Source: Simplicispira metamorpha
Lineage (GTDB): Bacteria; Pseudomonadota; Gammaproteobacteria; Burkholderiales; Burkholderiaceae_C
Direction: 5' to 3'
Assembly (NCBI RefSeq): GCF_004341365.1
Contig: NZ_SLXH01000025.1
Span: forward strand, 1-64,000
Length of the DNA stretch: 64,000 nucleotides
Both the position numbers and the translations under genes were made by a program. Shown here one piece after another: positions 35,499 through 44,564 of the stretch (positions are counted from its first letter, which is position 1; each line of letters opens with the position of its first letter). Under the pieces are notes generated by a model. That model worked only from the letters and a program-made list of their open reading frames with translations, had not been told where the DNA came from and did not search any database.

Positions 35499-36239
35499 AT
35501 GACCATCTCCCTGCACACGCGCAGGCAGCGCAGATCCCAGGCACAGCACCGACCGCAGCCGCCACGCTCCCCGCCAGCACACCGGCCACGCGGCTTCACG
35601 CTGGTGGAGCTGCTGGTGGCGCTGGCGGTGATGGCGCTGCTAGCCATCGTCAGCTGGCGCGGCCTTGATGGCATGGTGCGTGCGCAAGAACAGACCCGCC
35701 AGCGCGGCAACGAACTGCTGGTGCTGCAAGCCGCGCTGGCGCAGTGGGGCAACGACCTTGACGCCCTGCTGCCCCTGCCGCACACCGTGCCCCTCGATTG
35801 GGACGGCCAGGTGCTGCGCCTGACGCGCCGCAGCAGCGCCGTGCCCGACGAGGGCGCGCTGGTGGTGGCCTGGACACGGCGCAATGTGCAGGGCACCGAC
35901 CAATGGCTGCGCTGGCAATCGCCCCCCGTGCGCACCCGCGCCGACTGGCAGCAGGCCTGGCAAGAAGCCGCCGTGTGGGCACGCACCCCCGGCGAGGCAC
36001 AAAGGCGCTATGAAGTCGTGCTCATGCCGCTGGCCGACTGGCAAATCTTTTATTACCGCAGCGACGCCTGGACCAACCCCCTCTCCAGCGGCAACACCAC
36101 CGCCGACAACGCCGACACAGCCAACGTGATGGTGCCCGATGGCGTGCGGCTGCAACTGCAACTGCCCCCGGGCCAGGCGCTGGCCGGGCTGTTGCGGCGC
36201 GACTGGGTCAACCCGCTCAAGAGCGCAGGCAAAACATGA
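35499..36239 (+). CDS. gspJ: type II secretion minor pseudopilin GspJ
   Basis: Minor pseudopilin of 246 residues. The site RPRG/FTLVELLVALAVMALLAI follows an unusually long leader of about 32 residues rich in Arg, Gln and Pro. Family segments are ISWRGLDGMVRAQEQTRQRG-like (here with IV before SWRG) and RRYEVVLMPLADWQIFYYRS. It starts one base after the gspI stop and overlaps gspK by four bases. Confidence 0.9.
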   Translation: MTISLHTRRQRRSQAQHRPQPPRSPPAHRPRGFTLVELLVALAVMALLAIVSWRGLDGMVRAQEQTRQRGNELLVLQAALAQWGNDLDALLPLPHTVPLDWDGQVLRLTRRSSAVPDEGALVVAWTRRNVQGTDQWLRWQSPPVRTRADWQQAWQEAAVWARTPGEAQRRYEVVLMPLADWQIFYYRSDAWTNPLSSGNTTADNADTANVMVPDGVRLQLQLPPGQALAGLLRRDWVNPLKSAGKT

Positions 36240-37258
36240 ACACCCCGCACCCCAGCCTGGGCCACCGGCTGCGCCAGCGCGGCGCCGCGCTGCTGGCGGC
36301 CATGCTCACCGTGACGCTGGTGGCCACCTTTGCCTCCGCCGCCATGTGGCAGCAGTGGCGCGCCATCGAGATTGAAACCGCCGAGCGCGCGCGCGTGCAA
36401 TCAGCCTGGATACTGATCGGGGCGCTGGACTGGTCGCGCCTGATCCTGTACGAAGACCTGCGCTCGGGCAGCAACAGTTACCTGGACAGCAACGACCACC
36501 TGGCCGAACCCTGGGCCGTGCCACTGGAAGAAGCGCGCCTGTCGAGCTTTCTGGCGGCCGACCGGGGCGTGACGCAGCAAGAAGACGCCAGCACCGACAC
36601 CACCGACGCGTTCTTGTCCGGCCAGATCCTCGACCTGCAAGCGCGCCTGAACCTGGCCAACCTGGTGGACAAAGCCACCGTCAACGCCGAGGCCAAAGCG
36701 CAGTTTGCGCGCCTGTTTGCGCGCCTGGGCCTGGCCCCTGGCGAACTCGACACCCTCACCGAGGCCCTGCGCCAAGCCCAGGACAGCGACAACCCCAACG
36801 CCCCTTTGGCGCCACCCACCCTGGCCCAGCTGACCTGGCTGGGCGTGGCGCCAGCCACCGTGGCGGCGCTGGCGCCCCATGTGGTGGTGCTGCCCCAGCG
36901 CAGCACACTCAACCTGAACACCGCCGACGCCGAGGCACTGATGGCCAGCATCGAGGGGCTGGACGCGGCCGGCGCCAACAAGCTGCAAGCCGTGCGCCAG
37001 ATGCAGCACTTTCGCAGCCTGGACGATGTGCGCGCCCTGTTGGGCCAGAACGTGCAGCTCAATCCCAACTGGCACGACGTGAAGTCCAATTACTTCGAGG
37101 TGCGCGGGCGCCTGCGCCTGGGCGATACCACGGTACAAGAGCGCTCCTGGGTACGGCGCCAGAACCAGACCGTGACCACCTTCTGGCGCGAGCGCGGCGC
37201 CAGCGCACAGGCAGACGGCCTGCCCCGGCAAAGCCCCGACGGCGCCAGCGCACCCTGA
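36236..37258 (+). CDS. gspK: type II secretion minor pseudopilin GspK
   Basis: Large minor pseudopilin of 340 residues that caps the pseudopilus. The leader ends QRG/AALLAAMLTVTLVATF, lacking the Glu5 found in the other pseudopilins, as is normal for GspK. The alpha domain (QILDLQARLNLANLVDKATV onward) and a helix-hairpin-helix-like stretch (LNLNTADAEALMASIEGLDA) are visible. It is coupled to gspJ by an ATGA overlap. Confidence 0.92.
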   Translation: MNTPHPSLGHRLRQRGAALLAAMLTVTLVATFASAAMWQQWRAIEIETAERARVQSAWILIGALDWSRLILYEDLRSGSNSYLDSNDHLAEPWAVPLEEARLSSFLAADRGVTQQEDASTDTTDAFLSGQILDLQARLNLANLVDKATVNAEAKAQFARLFARLGLAPGELDTLTEALRQAQDSDNPNAPLAPPTLAQLTWLGVAPATVAALAPHVVVLPQRSTLNLNTADAEALMASIEGLDAAGANKLQAVRQMQHFRSLDDVRALLGQNVQLNPNWHDVKSNYFEVRGRLRLGDTTVQERSWVRRQNQTVTTFWRERGASAQADGLPRQSPDGASAP

Positions 37259-37302
37259 GCACCGTCAAAACCGCCCCCTACAATGGCCCGCGAAATTTCT
37301 CC

Positions 37303-38574
37303 ATGAGCACCCTGATCATCCACCTGCCCCTGACGCACCCGGGGCCCCACACCGAATACCGCTACACGCTGAGCACCGATGGCCACAGCGCCACCGGTCA
37401 TGCCAGCGCGCGCGCGGCGCTGCTGCCTGCACCCGGGCGCGCTGCTGGCGAGATCGTGGCCGTGGTGCCCGCGCGCGCGCTGTCGTGGCAGCGTGTGCAG
37501 CTGCCCCAGGGCGTAGGCAGTGCATCGCCGCGCCTGCGTGCCGTGCTCGAAGGGCTGCTGGAAGATCGCCTGCTGGACGACCCCGCGCAACTGCACTTTG
37601 CCCTGCAAAGCGGCGCTCGGGCGGGCAGCACCGTGTGGGTAGCGGTATGCGATCGCGCCTGGCTGCGCGCCTGCCTGCAAGCGCTGGAAGCGGCAGGCCG
37701 CCCGCCCGCCCGCGTGGTGCCCGAATTTGCCCCGGTCGATGGCACCGACAACAGCACCCACCACAGCGCTACCGACCCGCACGCGCCCGGCGCCTGCTAC
37801 GTGCAAGGCACCCCGGAAGACGCCCACCTGGTCATCACCCACTACGGCAGCGACCACGGTGTGGCCGTACTGCCGCTTGGCGCCGCCGCGCTGGCGTTGG
37901 GCCAGCTGGCCGGGGCCGATCACGCAGCCACACCGCTGTACGCCGAGCCCGCCGTGGCCGCGCTGGCCGAACGCCTGCTGGGCCGCCCGGTGCAACTGCA
38001 CACCAGCAGCGATCGTGCCGTACTGGCCGCGCGCAGCCGCTGGGACTTGGCGCAGTTCGATCTGTCCAGCTCGGGCCGCACCCGCGCCCTGCGCAAAGTG
38101 GGCACGCTGGCCGGTGCCATGCTGCAAGCGCCCCAGTGGCGCGCTGCGCGCTGGAGCGCCGCCGCGCTGGTGCTGGCACACCTGGTCGGCCTGAACGTCT
38201 GGGCCTGGCAAGAGCGGCAGGCGCTGGCCACCAAACAGGCCGCCGTGCGCAACGCACTGACCGATACCTTTACACAGGTGAAAGTGGTGGTTGACGCACC
38301 GGTGCAAATGGAGCGCGAGCTGGCCCTGCTGCGCCAAAGTGCTGGCAGCCTGTCGCCGCGTGACCTGGAACCCTTGCTGGCTGCTGCCGCCGGCGCCTTG
38401 CCCCCCACCTGGCAAGCCAGCAGCATCGACTACACCCCTGGCGAGCTGCGCCTGGGCGGCCCGCCCCTGAGCGAGCAAGAACACACCGCCGCCCACAGCA
38501 ACGCCCGCGCCAGCGGCTATACCCTGCACACCGAAGGCAACACCCTGGTGCTGCGCCCCGGAGCCACGCCATGA
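37303..38574 (+). CDS. gspL: type II secretion protein GspL
   Basis: Bitopic assembly-platform protein of 423 residues. The cytoplasmic actin-like domain occupies residues 1 to about 280 and contacts GspE. One transmembrane helix (WSAAALVLAHLVGLNVWAW, about 284-303) and a periplasmic ferredoxin-like domain follow. Conserved PARALSWQRVQLPQGVG matches the family. A 44-bp gap after gspK is the largest in the cluster's first half. It overlaps gspM by four bases. Confidence 0.88.
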   Translation: MSTLIIHLPLTHPGPHTEYRYTLSTDGHSATGHASARAALLPAPGRAAGEIVAVVPARALSWQRVQLPQGVGSASPRLRAVLEGLLEDRLLDDPAQLHFALQSGARAGSTVWVAVCDRAWLRACLQALEAAGRPPARVVPEFAPVDGTDNSTHHSATDPHAPGACYVQGTPEDAHLVITHYGSDHGVAVLPLGAAALALGQLAGADHAATPLYAEPAVAALAERLLGRPVQLHTSSDRAVLAARSRWDLAQFDLSSSGRTRALRKVGTLAGAMLQAPQWRAARWSAAALVLAHLVGLNVWAWQERQALATKQAAVRNALTDTFTQVKVVVDAPVQMERELALLRQSAGSLSPRDLEPLLAAAAGALPPTWQASSIDYTPGELRLGGPPLSEQEHTAAHSNARASGYTLHTEGNTLVLRPGATP

Positions 38575-39230
38575 ACACCGCTGCCCCATCCACCCACGCC
38601 TCCGCACTGCGCGCACGCTGGCAAGCCCTGGCGCCGCGTGAACAGCGCCTGATGCTGGCTGCCAGCGCCCTGGTCGCACTGGCCCTGCTGTGGTGGCTGG
38701 CGCTGGCACCGGCACTGCACACGCTGCGCACGGCCCCCGCACGCCACGCCAGCCTGGATGCCCAACTGCACACCATGCAGGCCCTGCGTGCCGAAGCCCA
38801 GCAGCTGCAAAACGCCACGCGCATCCACCCCGACACCGCCCTGCGCGCATTGCAAACTTCGGTCACCGAGCGCTTTGGCACCAGCGCCCGCCTGGGCCTG
38901 GGCGGCGACCGTGCCACCCTCACGCTGCAAGGCACTGCCGCCGATGCCCTGCTGCCTTGGCTGGCACAGGCCCGCAGCAATGCCCGCGCACTGCCCCAGG
39001 AAGTCCACCTGGTACGCGCCAGCGTGGCCGAGCGCACTGCGGCCACCGGCGCAGCCCGGCCCCCTGCCACGCCCACCACCCTCTCCACCGCCACGCCGCT
39101 GCCTGGCGCACGCAGCCTCTCCAGCGCCAATGGCACCGCATCGGCGCGCCCCACCAGCGCGCCAGACCACCACGCCAGCGCCGCCGTGCGCTGGAGCGGA
39201 ACGCTGGTGCTGGCCCTGCCCGCGCGCTGA
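38571..39230 (+). CDS. gspM: type II secretion protein GspM
   Basis: Platform protein of 219 residues. A short cytoplasmic N-terminus with RARWQALAPREQRLMLAASA leads into a single span (LVALALLWWLALAPALHTL), then a periplasmic domain with the LHTMQALRAEAQQLQN coiled stretch. A low-complexity Ala/Thr/Pro insert occupies about residues 160-200. It binds GspL and positions GspE. The ATGA overlap with gspL supports the assignment. Confidence 0.88.
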   Translation: MNTAAPSTHASALRARWQALAPREQRLMLAASALVALALLWWLALAPALHTLRTAPARHASLDAQLHTMQALRAEAQQLQNATRIHPDTALRALQTSVTERFGTSARLGLGGDRATLTLQGTAADALLPWLAQARSNARALPQEVHLVRASVAERTAATGAARPPATPTTLSTATPLPGARSLSSANGTASARPTSAPDHHASAAVRWSGTLVLALPAR

Positions 39231-39245
39231 GCGCACTGCTGGCCC

Positions 39246-40124
39246 GTGCCGCCCCTGCCTGCCGTGACTGCCTCCCCCCGCCCCACATCCCGCCACACCG
39301 CACGCAGCGCTGTGCCTGCACCGCGCTGGTCACGCACAGCCACACCCCATCGCGCCCGGCGTGCGCCCTGGGGCTGGGCACTGGCGGGCGTGCTGGCCGG
39401 GGCCATCCCAGCGGTGCTGGCATTTGCCCCGGCACAGTGGCTGGCGGCGGGCGTGGCCCAGGCCAGTGCAGAGCGGGTGCTGCTGATTCAACCGCGCGGC
39501 ACGGTCTGGACGGGTTCGGCCCAGCTCGTGCTGACGGGCGGGGCAGCCAGCCAGGATCGCGCGGCCCTGCCCGGGCGCATCAGTTGGCGCCTGCGCCCCA
39601 CGCTGGACGGGCTGCGCGCGCAGCTCCATGCCAGTTGCTGCACCAGCGCCCCCCTGCAAGCGCAGGTGCAACTGCGCTGGGGCGGTGCCCGCCTCACCGT
39701 GGCCGACGGCCACAGCCAATGGCCCGCCGCCGCGCTGACCGGGCTGGGCACCCCCTGGAATACCGTGCAGCCCCAGGGCCAGCTGCTGCTGCGCACCCAG
39801 GGCCTGCAAGCCGACTGGGCCAGTGGCCGCCTGCAGCTGGGCGGCCAGGTGCAGCTTGATGCGCTGGCGCTGTCGTCGCGCCTGTCCACGCTCAAACCCA
39901 TGGGCAGCTACCGCCTGGTGCTGCAAGGCGCCAGCGTGCCCACCCTCACCCTGCAAACCCTGGAAGGCGCGCTGCAACTGAGCGGCAGCGGCCAATGGGT
40001 GGGCCAGCGCCTGCGCTTTTCTGGCGAGGCCCGCGCCTCCCCCGAGCGCGAGGCCGCGCTGTCCAACCTCCTGAACATCATTGGGCGGCGCAGCGGCGCG
40101 CGCTCGCTTATCACCCTGGGTTAA
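39246..40124 (+). CDS. gspN: type II secretion protein GspN
   Basis: Protein of up to 292 residues. After an Arg/Pro-rich N-terminal stretch there is one membrane segment (WALAGVLAGAIPAVLAFAPA) and a periplasmic domain with LIQPRGTVWTGSAQLVLTGG and PGRISWRLRPTLDGLRAQLH, typical of GspN. The start is uncertain: GTG at 39246 gives the full length, and downstream starts are possible. GspN is dispensable in many systems and its role is poorly defined. Confidence 0.8.
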   Translation: MPPLPAVTASPRPTSRHTARSAVPAPRWSRTATPHRARRAPWGWALAGVLAGAIPAVLAFAPAQWLAAGVAQASAERVLLIQPRGTVWTGSAQLVLTGGAASQDRAALPGRISWRLRPTLDGLRAQLHASCCTSAPLQAQVQLRWGGARLTVADGHSQWPAAALTGLGTPWNTVQPQGQLLLRTQGLQADWASGRLQLGGQVQLDALALSSRLSTLKPMGSYRLVLQGASVPTLTLQTLEGALQLSGSGQWVGQRLRFSGEARASPEREAALSNLLNIIGRRSGARSLITLG

Positions 40125-40135
40125 CCGTCCACACC

Positions 40136-42385
40136 ATGCACCACCTGACCAAGCACCCTTTGCAAATTGCTATTCAAATGATAGCTGCTGGCGCTTTACT
40201 GGTAAGCGCTAGCGGCCATATTCATGCACAAACCGCCATCGATACCGGCACCGCCAGCGTGCGCCCGGGCGAACCCGTCACGCTGAACTTTGCCAACGCC
40301 GACATCGAGGCCGTGGCCCGCACCATGGCCACCATCACCGGGCGCAACGTGGTGGTTGACCCGCGCGTCAAAGGCCAGCTCAATCTGGTGACCGAGCGCG
40401 CCGTGACGCCCGCCGCCGCCTTCCAGCAGTTTCTGGCGGCGCTGCGCTTGCAGGGTTACACGGTGGTGGAGGCTGCGGGCCTTTACAAAGTGGTGCCCGA
40501 GGCCGATGCCAAACTGCAAGGCGGCAGCGTCAGCGTGGCCCAGCCGGGCAGCAGCGGCCCGGCGGGTGGGCAAATCGTCACGCAAATCTTCAAGCTCAAC
40601 TACGAAAGCGCGGGCAACCTGGTGCCGGTGCTGCGCCCGCTCATCAGCCCGAACAACACCATCAACGTCAACCCCGGCACCAACGCGCTGGTGATCACGG
40701 ACTACGCCGACAACCTGCAACGCCTGGGCAAGATCATTGCGGCCATGGATGTGTCCAATGCCAGCGACGTGGAAGTGATTGCGCTGCAACACGCCATTGC
40801 CGCCGACCTGGCGCCGCTGGTGGCGCGGCTGATCGACTCGGGCAGCGGCACAGGCAGCGCGGGCACAGGCGCAGGTGCGCAGGGCCAGACCGACACCTCG
40901 TTCAAAACCACGCTGCTGGCCGAGCCGCGCAGCAACTCGCTGGTGCTGCGCGCGGCCAACCCCGCGCGCGTGGCCCAGGTGCGGGCGCTGGTGGCCAAGC
41001 TCGACCAGGCGCCCGCGCCCGGCAGCAGCGCTGCCCACGGCAACATCCACGTCGTCTATCTGAAAAACGCCGACGCCACCAAGCTGGCCATCACGTTGCG
41101 CGCGGCCATGTCGGCCATAGCGGGCAACGCCAGTGCCGCCACGGGCAGTGCTGGCGGCAGTGCCTCTGCGGCCAGCGCGTCCAGCAGCGCCAGCACGAAC
41201 GCCGGCATGGGCAACACCAGCAGCATGGGCGCCGGTGGCGGTCTGGGCGCAAGCGGCCCCATGGGCAATGCCAACGCCAACCAGCCCTCCACGGGCGGAC
41301 AAATCCAGGCCGACCCGAGCACCAACTCGCTCATCATCACCGCGCCCGAGCCGCAGTACCGCCAGCTGCGCGCCGTCATCGACAAGCTCGATGGCCGCCG
41401 CGCCCAGGTGCTGGTCGAGAGCCTGATCGTCGAGGTCAACGCCAACAAGCTGGCCGAGTTCGGTATCCAGTGGCAAAGCGTTCTGGGCAACAAGGGCGAT
41501 GGCACCGTGGGCCTGATTGGCACCAACTCCAACAAATCCGGCGCCAACATCATTGGGGTCATGGCAGGCATTGCGCAGGGTGCCACCAAACTGGGCGAAA
41601 CCGCAGGCACGCTGGGCCGTGGCCTGAACCTGGCGCTGGCACCGCGCATCAATGGCCAGTATTACCTGGGCGCGCTGGCCAACTTTTTGCAAAACAGTGG
41701 CGACTCCAACGTGCTGTCCACCCCCAACCTGATGACGCTGGACAACGAAGAGGCAAAAATCGTCATCGGCAAGAACGTGCCCTTTCCCACCGGCTCCTAC
41801 ACCAACACCGGCGGCAACAACGGCGCGGTCAATCCCTTCACCACCGTCGAACGCAAAGACGTGGGCCTGATGCTGCGCGTGCGCCCGCAGATCAACGAAA
41901 ACGGCACCGTGAAGATGTCGATTTACCAGGAAGTCTCGAACATCGACACCGCCACGCTCGGCGACAAAAACGGCCCCACCACCAGCAAGCGCTCCATCGA
42001 ATCGAACGTGCTGGTGGAAGACGGCAGCATCATCGTCATTGGCGGCCTGCTCGAAGACAGCTACTCGCAGGCCGAAGACAAGGTGCCGGTGATGGGCGAC
42101 ATCCCCGTGCTGGGCAACCTGTTCCGCAGCGAAAACCGCGAACGCAAAAAAACCAATCTGATGGTGTTCCTGCGCCCCGTGGTGGTGCGCGACGCGGCCA
42201 CCAGCGACTCGTTGATGGTGGACCGCTACGACGCCATCCGCGCCATGCAACAGGTGGTGCAACCCCAGCCCAGCGTGGTGCTGGGCACCGTCTCGGGCGC
42301 GCCTTTGCTGCCTGCGCTGCCCGCACCAGCCGCCACCCCGGCGCCCGCTGCGGCGCCCTCGGCCCCACCCGCCAGCGCTCTGTAA
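40136..42385 (+). CDS. gspD: type II secretion secretin GspD
   Basis: Outer-membrane secretin of 749 residues. The signal peptide, residues 1-31, is partly encoded by a dispersed repeat (IAIQMIAAGALLVSA). The N0 domain begins VTLNFANADIEAVARTMATI; N1-N3 follow. A Gly/Ala/Ser/Asn-rich insert lies at about 327-388 inside N3. The secretin core holds VLSTPNLMTLDNEEAKIVIG and VPVMGDIPVLGNLFRSENRE. A Pro/Ala tail ends the protein. It forms the exit channel of the system. The ATG at 40136 lies 11 bp past gspN. Confidence 0.93.
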   Translation: MHHLTKHPLQIAIQMIAAGALLVSASGHIHAQTAIDTGTASVRPGEPVTLNFANADIEAVARTMATITGRNVVVDPRVKGQLNLVTERAVTPAAAFQQFLAALRLQGYTVVEAAGLYKVVPEADAKLQGGSVSVAQPGSSGPAGGQIVTQIFKLNYESAGNLVPVLRPLISPNNTINVNPGTNALVITDYADNLQRLGKIIAAMDVSNASDVEVIALQHAIAADLAPLVARLIDSGSGTGSAGTGAGAQGQTDTSFKTTLLAEPRSNSLVLRAANPARVAQVRALVAKLDQAPAPGSSAAHGNIHVVYLKNADATKLAITLRAAMSAIAGNASAATGSAGGSASAASASSSASTNAGMGNTSSMGAGGGLGASGPMGNANANQPSTGGQIQADPSTNSLIITAPEPQYRQLRAVIDKLDGRRAQVLVESLIVEVNANKLAEFGIQWQSVLGNKGDGTVGLIGTNSNKSGANIIGVMAGIAQGATKLGETAGTLGRGLNLALAPRINGQYYLGALANFLQNSGDSNVLSTPNLMTLDNEEAKIVIGKNVPFPTGSYTNTGGNNGAVNPFTTVERKDVGLMLRVRPQINENGTVKMSIYQEVSNIDTATLGDKNGPTTSKRSIESNVLVEDGSIIVIGGLLEDSYSQAEDKVPVMGDIPVLGNLFRSENRERKKTNLMVFLRPVVVRDAATSDSLMVDRYDAIRAMQQVVQPQPSVVLGTVSGAPLLPALPAPAATPAPAAAPSAPPASAL
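40165..40217 (-). repeat. dispersed repeat copy I, in frame inside the gspD signal peptide
   Basis: Reverse-orientation copy ATTGCTATTCAAATGATAGC, then TGCTGGCGCTTTACTGGTAA and GCGCTAGCGGCC. It supplies the hydrophobic core of the GspD signal peptide. Confidence 0.82.
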
Positions 42386-42391
42386 GCCGCC

Positions 42392-43780
42392 ATGCGCTAC
42401 CCCCTGCCCTACGCCTTTGCACGCACCGCCCAGCTGCTGCTGGAGGACGACGGCCAGCAACTCGTGCTCTGCCACGGCCCGGCGCCCGAGGCCACCGCCC
42501 TGTCCGAAGTGCTGCGCAAACACCGCGTACACCAACTGCAAGCCCTGGACGCGCACAGCCTGGCCCAGCGCATCAGCGCCGCCTACGCACAGGGCGAATC
42601 GAGCGCTGCCACCGTGGTCAGCGAAGTGGAAGAAGGCGCCGATCTCTCGCGCATGATGCAAGAGCTGCCAGCGGTAGAAGACTTGCTGGAGGCCGCCGAC
42701 GACGCCCCCATCATCCGCATGCTCAATGCCCTGCTCACGCAGGCCGCGCGCGACGGCGCCAGCGACATCCACATCGAGCCCTACGAGCGCCACAGCAGCG
42801 TGCGTTTTCGCGTCGATGGCTCGCTGCGCGAGGTGGTGCAGCCCAACCGCGCACTGCACGCCGCCCTGATCTCGCGCCTGAAAATCATGGCCGACCTGGA
42901 TATTTCCGAAAAGCGCCTGCCACAAGATGGCCGCATCAGCCTGCGCCTGGGCACCCGTGCGATTGACGTGCGCGTCTCCACCCTGCCCAGCGCCCACGGC
43001 GAACGCGCCGTGCTGCGCCTGCTGGACAAAAGCAGCGGCACCCTGAGCCTGGAATCGGTGGGCATGCAGGGCGACACCTTGCAGCGCTTTACCAGCCTGA
43101 TTGCCCAGCCACACGGCATCGTGCTGGTCACCGGCCCCACCGGCTCAGGCAAGACGACCACGCTGTACGCTGCCCTCTCGCGCCTGGACGCCACGCAGAG
43201 CAACATCATGACGGTGGAAGACCCGATCGAGTACGAGTTGCCGGGTGTGGGGCAAACGCAGGTCAATAGCAAGATCGACCTGACCTTTGCCAAGGCCCTG
43301 CGCGCCATCCTGCGCCAGGACCCGGACGTGATCATGATTGGTGAAATCCGCGACTTCGAGACCGCGCAGATCGCCATCCAGGCCAGCCTGACGGGCCACC
43401 TGGTGCTGGCCACGCTGCACACCAACGACGCCGCCAGCGCCGTCACGCGCCTGACGGACATGGGCGTGGAGCCGTTTTTGCTCAGCTCATCGCTCTTGGG
43501 CGTGCTGGCCCAGCGGCTGGTGCGCAAATACTGCGGCCACTGCCACGGCAAGGGCTGCGAGCACTGTGGCCACACGGGCTACGCGGGCCGCACTGGCGTG
43601 TTCGAGCTGCTGACCACCACCGACGCCATCCGGGCGCAAATCCACAACCAGGCATCGGAAGCCGACATCCGCGCCGCCGCGCTGACCGATGGCATGCAAC
43701 TGATGCGCGACGACGGCGAGCGCCTGATTGCCGCAGGCATCACCAGCCGCGAAGAAGTGCTGCGGGTCACGCGCGACTGA
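42392..43780 (+). CDS. gspE: type II secretion ATPase GspE
   Basis: Cytoplasmic ATPase of 462 residues driving pseudopilus assembly. It has a short N-terminal domain binding GspL, Walker [11 protein letters not shown] (about 248-257), the Asp box [17 protein letters not shown], Walker [13 protein letters not shown] (about 310-321) and the His box [12 protein letters not shown]. The zinc motif is compact: CGHC at about 380 and CEHC only four residues later, instead of the long tetracysteine loop of classical GspE. It ends the main gsp operon; gspF is missing here and lies at 50556. Confidence 0.93.
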   Translation: MRYPLPYAFARTAQLLLEDDGQQLVLCHGPAPEATALSEVLRKHRVHQLQALDAHSLAQRISAAYAQGESSAATVVSEVEEGADLSRMMQELPAVEDLLEAADDAPIIRMLNALLTQAARDGASDIHIEPYERHSSVRFRVDGSLREVVQPNRALHAALISRLKIMADLDISEKRLPQDGRISLRLGTRAIDVRVSTLPSAHGERAVLRLLDKSSGTLSLESVGMQGDTLQRFTSLIAQPHGIVLVTGPTGSGKTTTLYAALSRLDATQSNIMTVEDPIEYELPGVGQTQVNSKIDLTFAKALRAILRQDPDVIMIGEIRDFETAQIAIQASLTGHLVLATLHTNDAASAVTRLTDMGVEPFLLSSSLLGVLAQRLVRKYCGHCHGKGCEHCGHTGYAGRTGVFELLTTTDAIRAQIHNQASEADIRAAALTDGMQLMRDDGERLIAAGITSREEVLRVTRD

Positions 43781-44010
43781 GGGCCGCGCCACACACGCCG
43801 CAGCCGTGCGCCCGCCAGGCGCCATATAACCAAGACACGCACAAAACAGCGTCGTATGATGCGCCGAGGGGGTGAGGGGCTGAAACACGGCGGCGGGTGT
43901 TTTTATTTTGACGACCCATATCAATCCCATTTTTCCGGCACATCCCACCCGAAACACTTTCACCATTGCAGGTAATCACCGCTCCATCCAACCCGCCAGA
44001 AAGGACTTTT

Positions 44011-44502
44011 ATGAGCAACGCGCAAAACGACCATGAGAAATTCATTCGAATGGCCATTGAGCTTTCTGCCAGAGCCGCACTGGAATACGCCACGGGCGGG
44101 GCTTTTGGCTCCGTGATTGTCAAAGATGGCAAAGTGATTTCTACCGGCATGAACCGGGTGGTTGCCAGCCATGATCCCACCTGGCACGGTGAGATGGAAG
44201 CCATACGGTTGGCCTGCATTACGCTGCAAAGCTTCAAATTGCCAGGTTGCATTCTGTACACATCGGCTGAACCCTGCCCCATGTGCATGGCCACCTGCTA
44301 CTGGGCAGGTATTGATCAGGTTTTTTATGCCGCCACCGTAGAAGACGCTTTGGAATATGGCAACTTTGATGACCGGCCCATTTATGAGCAACTGGCCCTA
44401 CCCAAAGAACAGCGCTCCATCAAAATGACGCAAATGCTGCAAAAAGAAGCGGTAGATGTGTGGAAAGAATACAAAGCCAAGCCTGACAAAATACCGTATT
44501 AA
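44011..44502 (+). CDS. nucleoside deaminase (guanine/cytosine deaminase-like)
   Basis: Zinc deaminase of 163 residues. The zinc-binding and catalytic motifs are WHGEMEAIRLAC (His and the proton-shuttling Glu) and SAEPCPMCMATCYWAGI. The C-terminus (YEQLALPKEQRSIKMTQMLQ) is close to bacterial guanine deaminases of the CMP/dCMP deaminase superfamily. The ATG at 44011 has AAAGGAC upstream. Base composition is lower in GC than its neighbours, as is that of the next gene, so the pair may be a later acquisition (inference). Confidence 0.88.
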   Translation: MSNAQNDHEKFIRMAIELSARAALEYATGGAFGSVIVKDGKVISTGMNRVVASHDPTWHGEMEAIRLACITLQSFKLPGCILYTSAEPCPMCMATCYWAGIDQVFYAATVEDALEYGNFDDRPIYEQLALPKEQRSIKMTQMLQKEAVDVWKEYKAKPDKIPY

Positions 44503-44564
44503 TCCGCCCACGGCCACCCTATTGGCAAAAGCAGGCATTCTCAAAACACTGCATCCAGTACAAA

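Noticed and set aside
43883-43902. Hairpin AAACAC/GTGTTT followed by T-rich sequence after gspE
   Set aside because: The stem is six mostly weak pairs with an eight-base loop, too poor to call a terminator with confidence.
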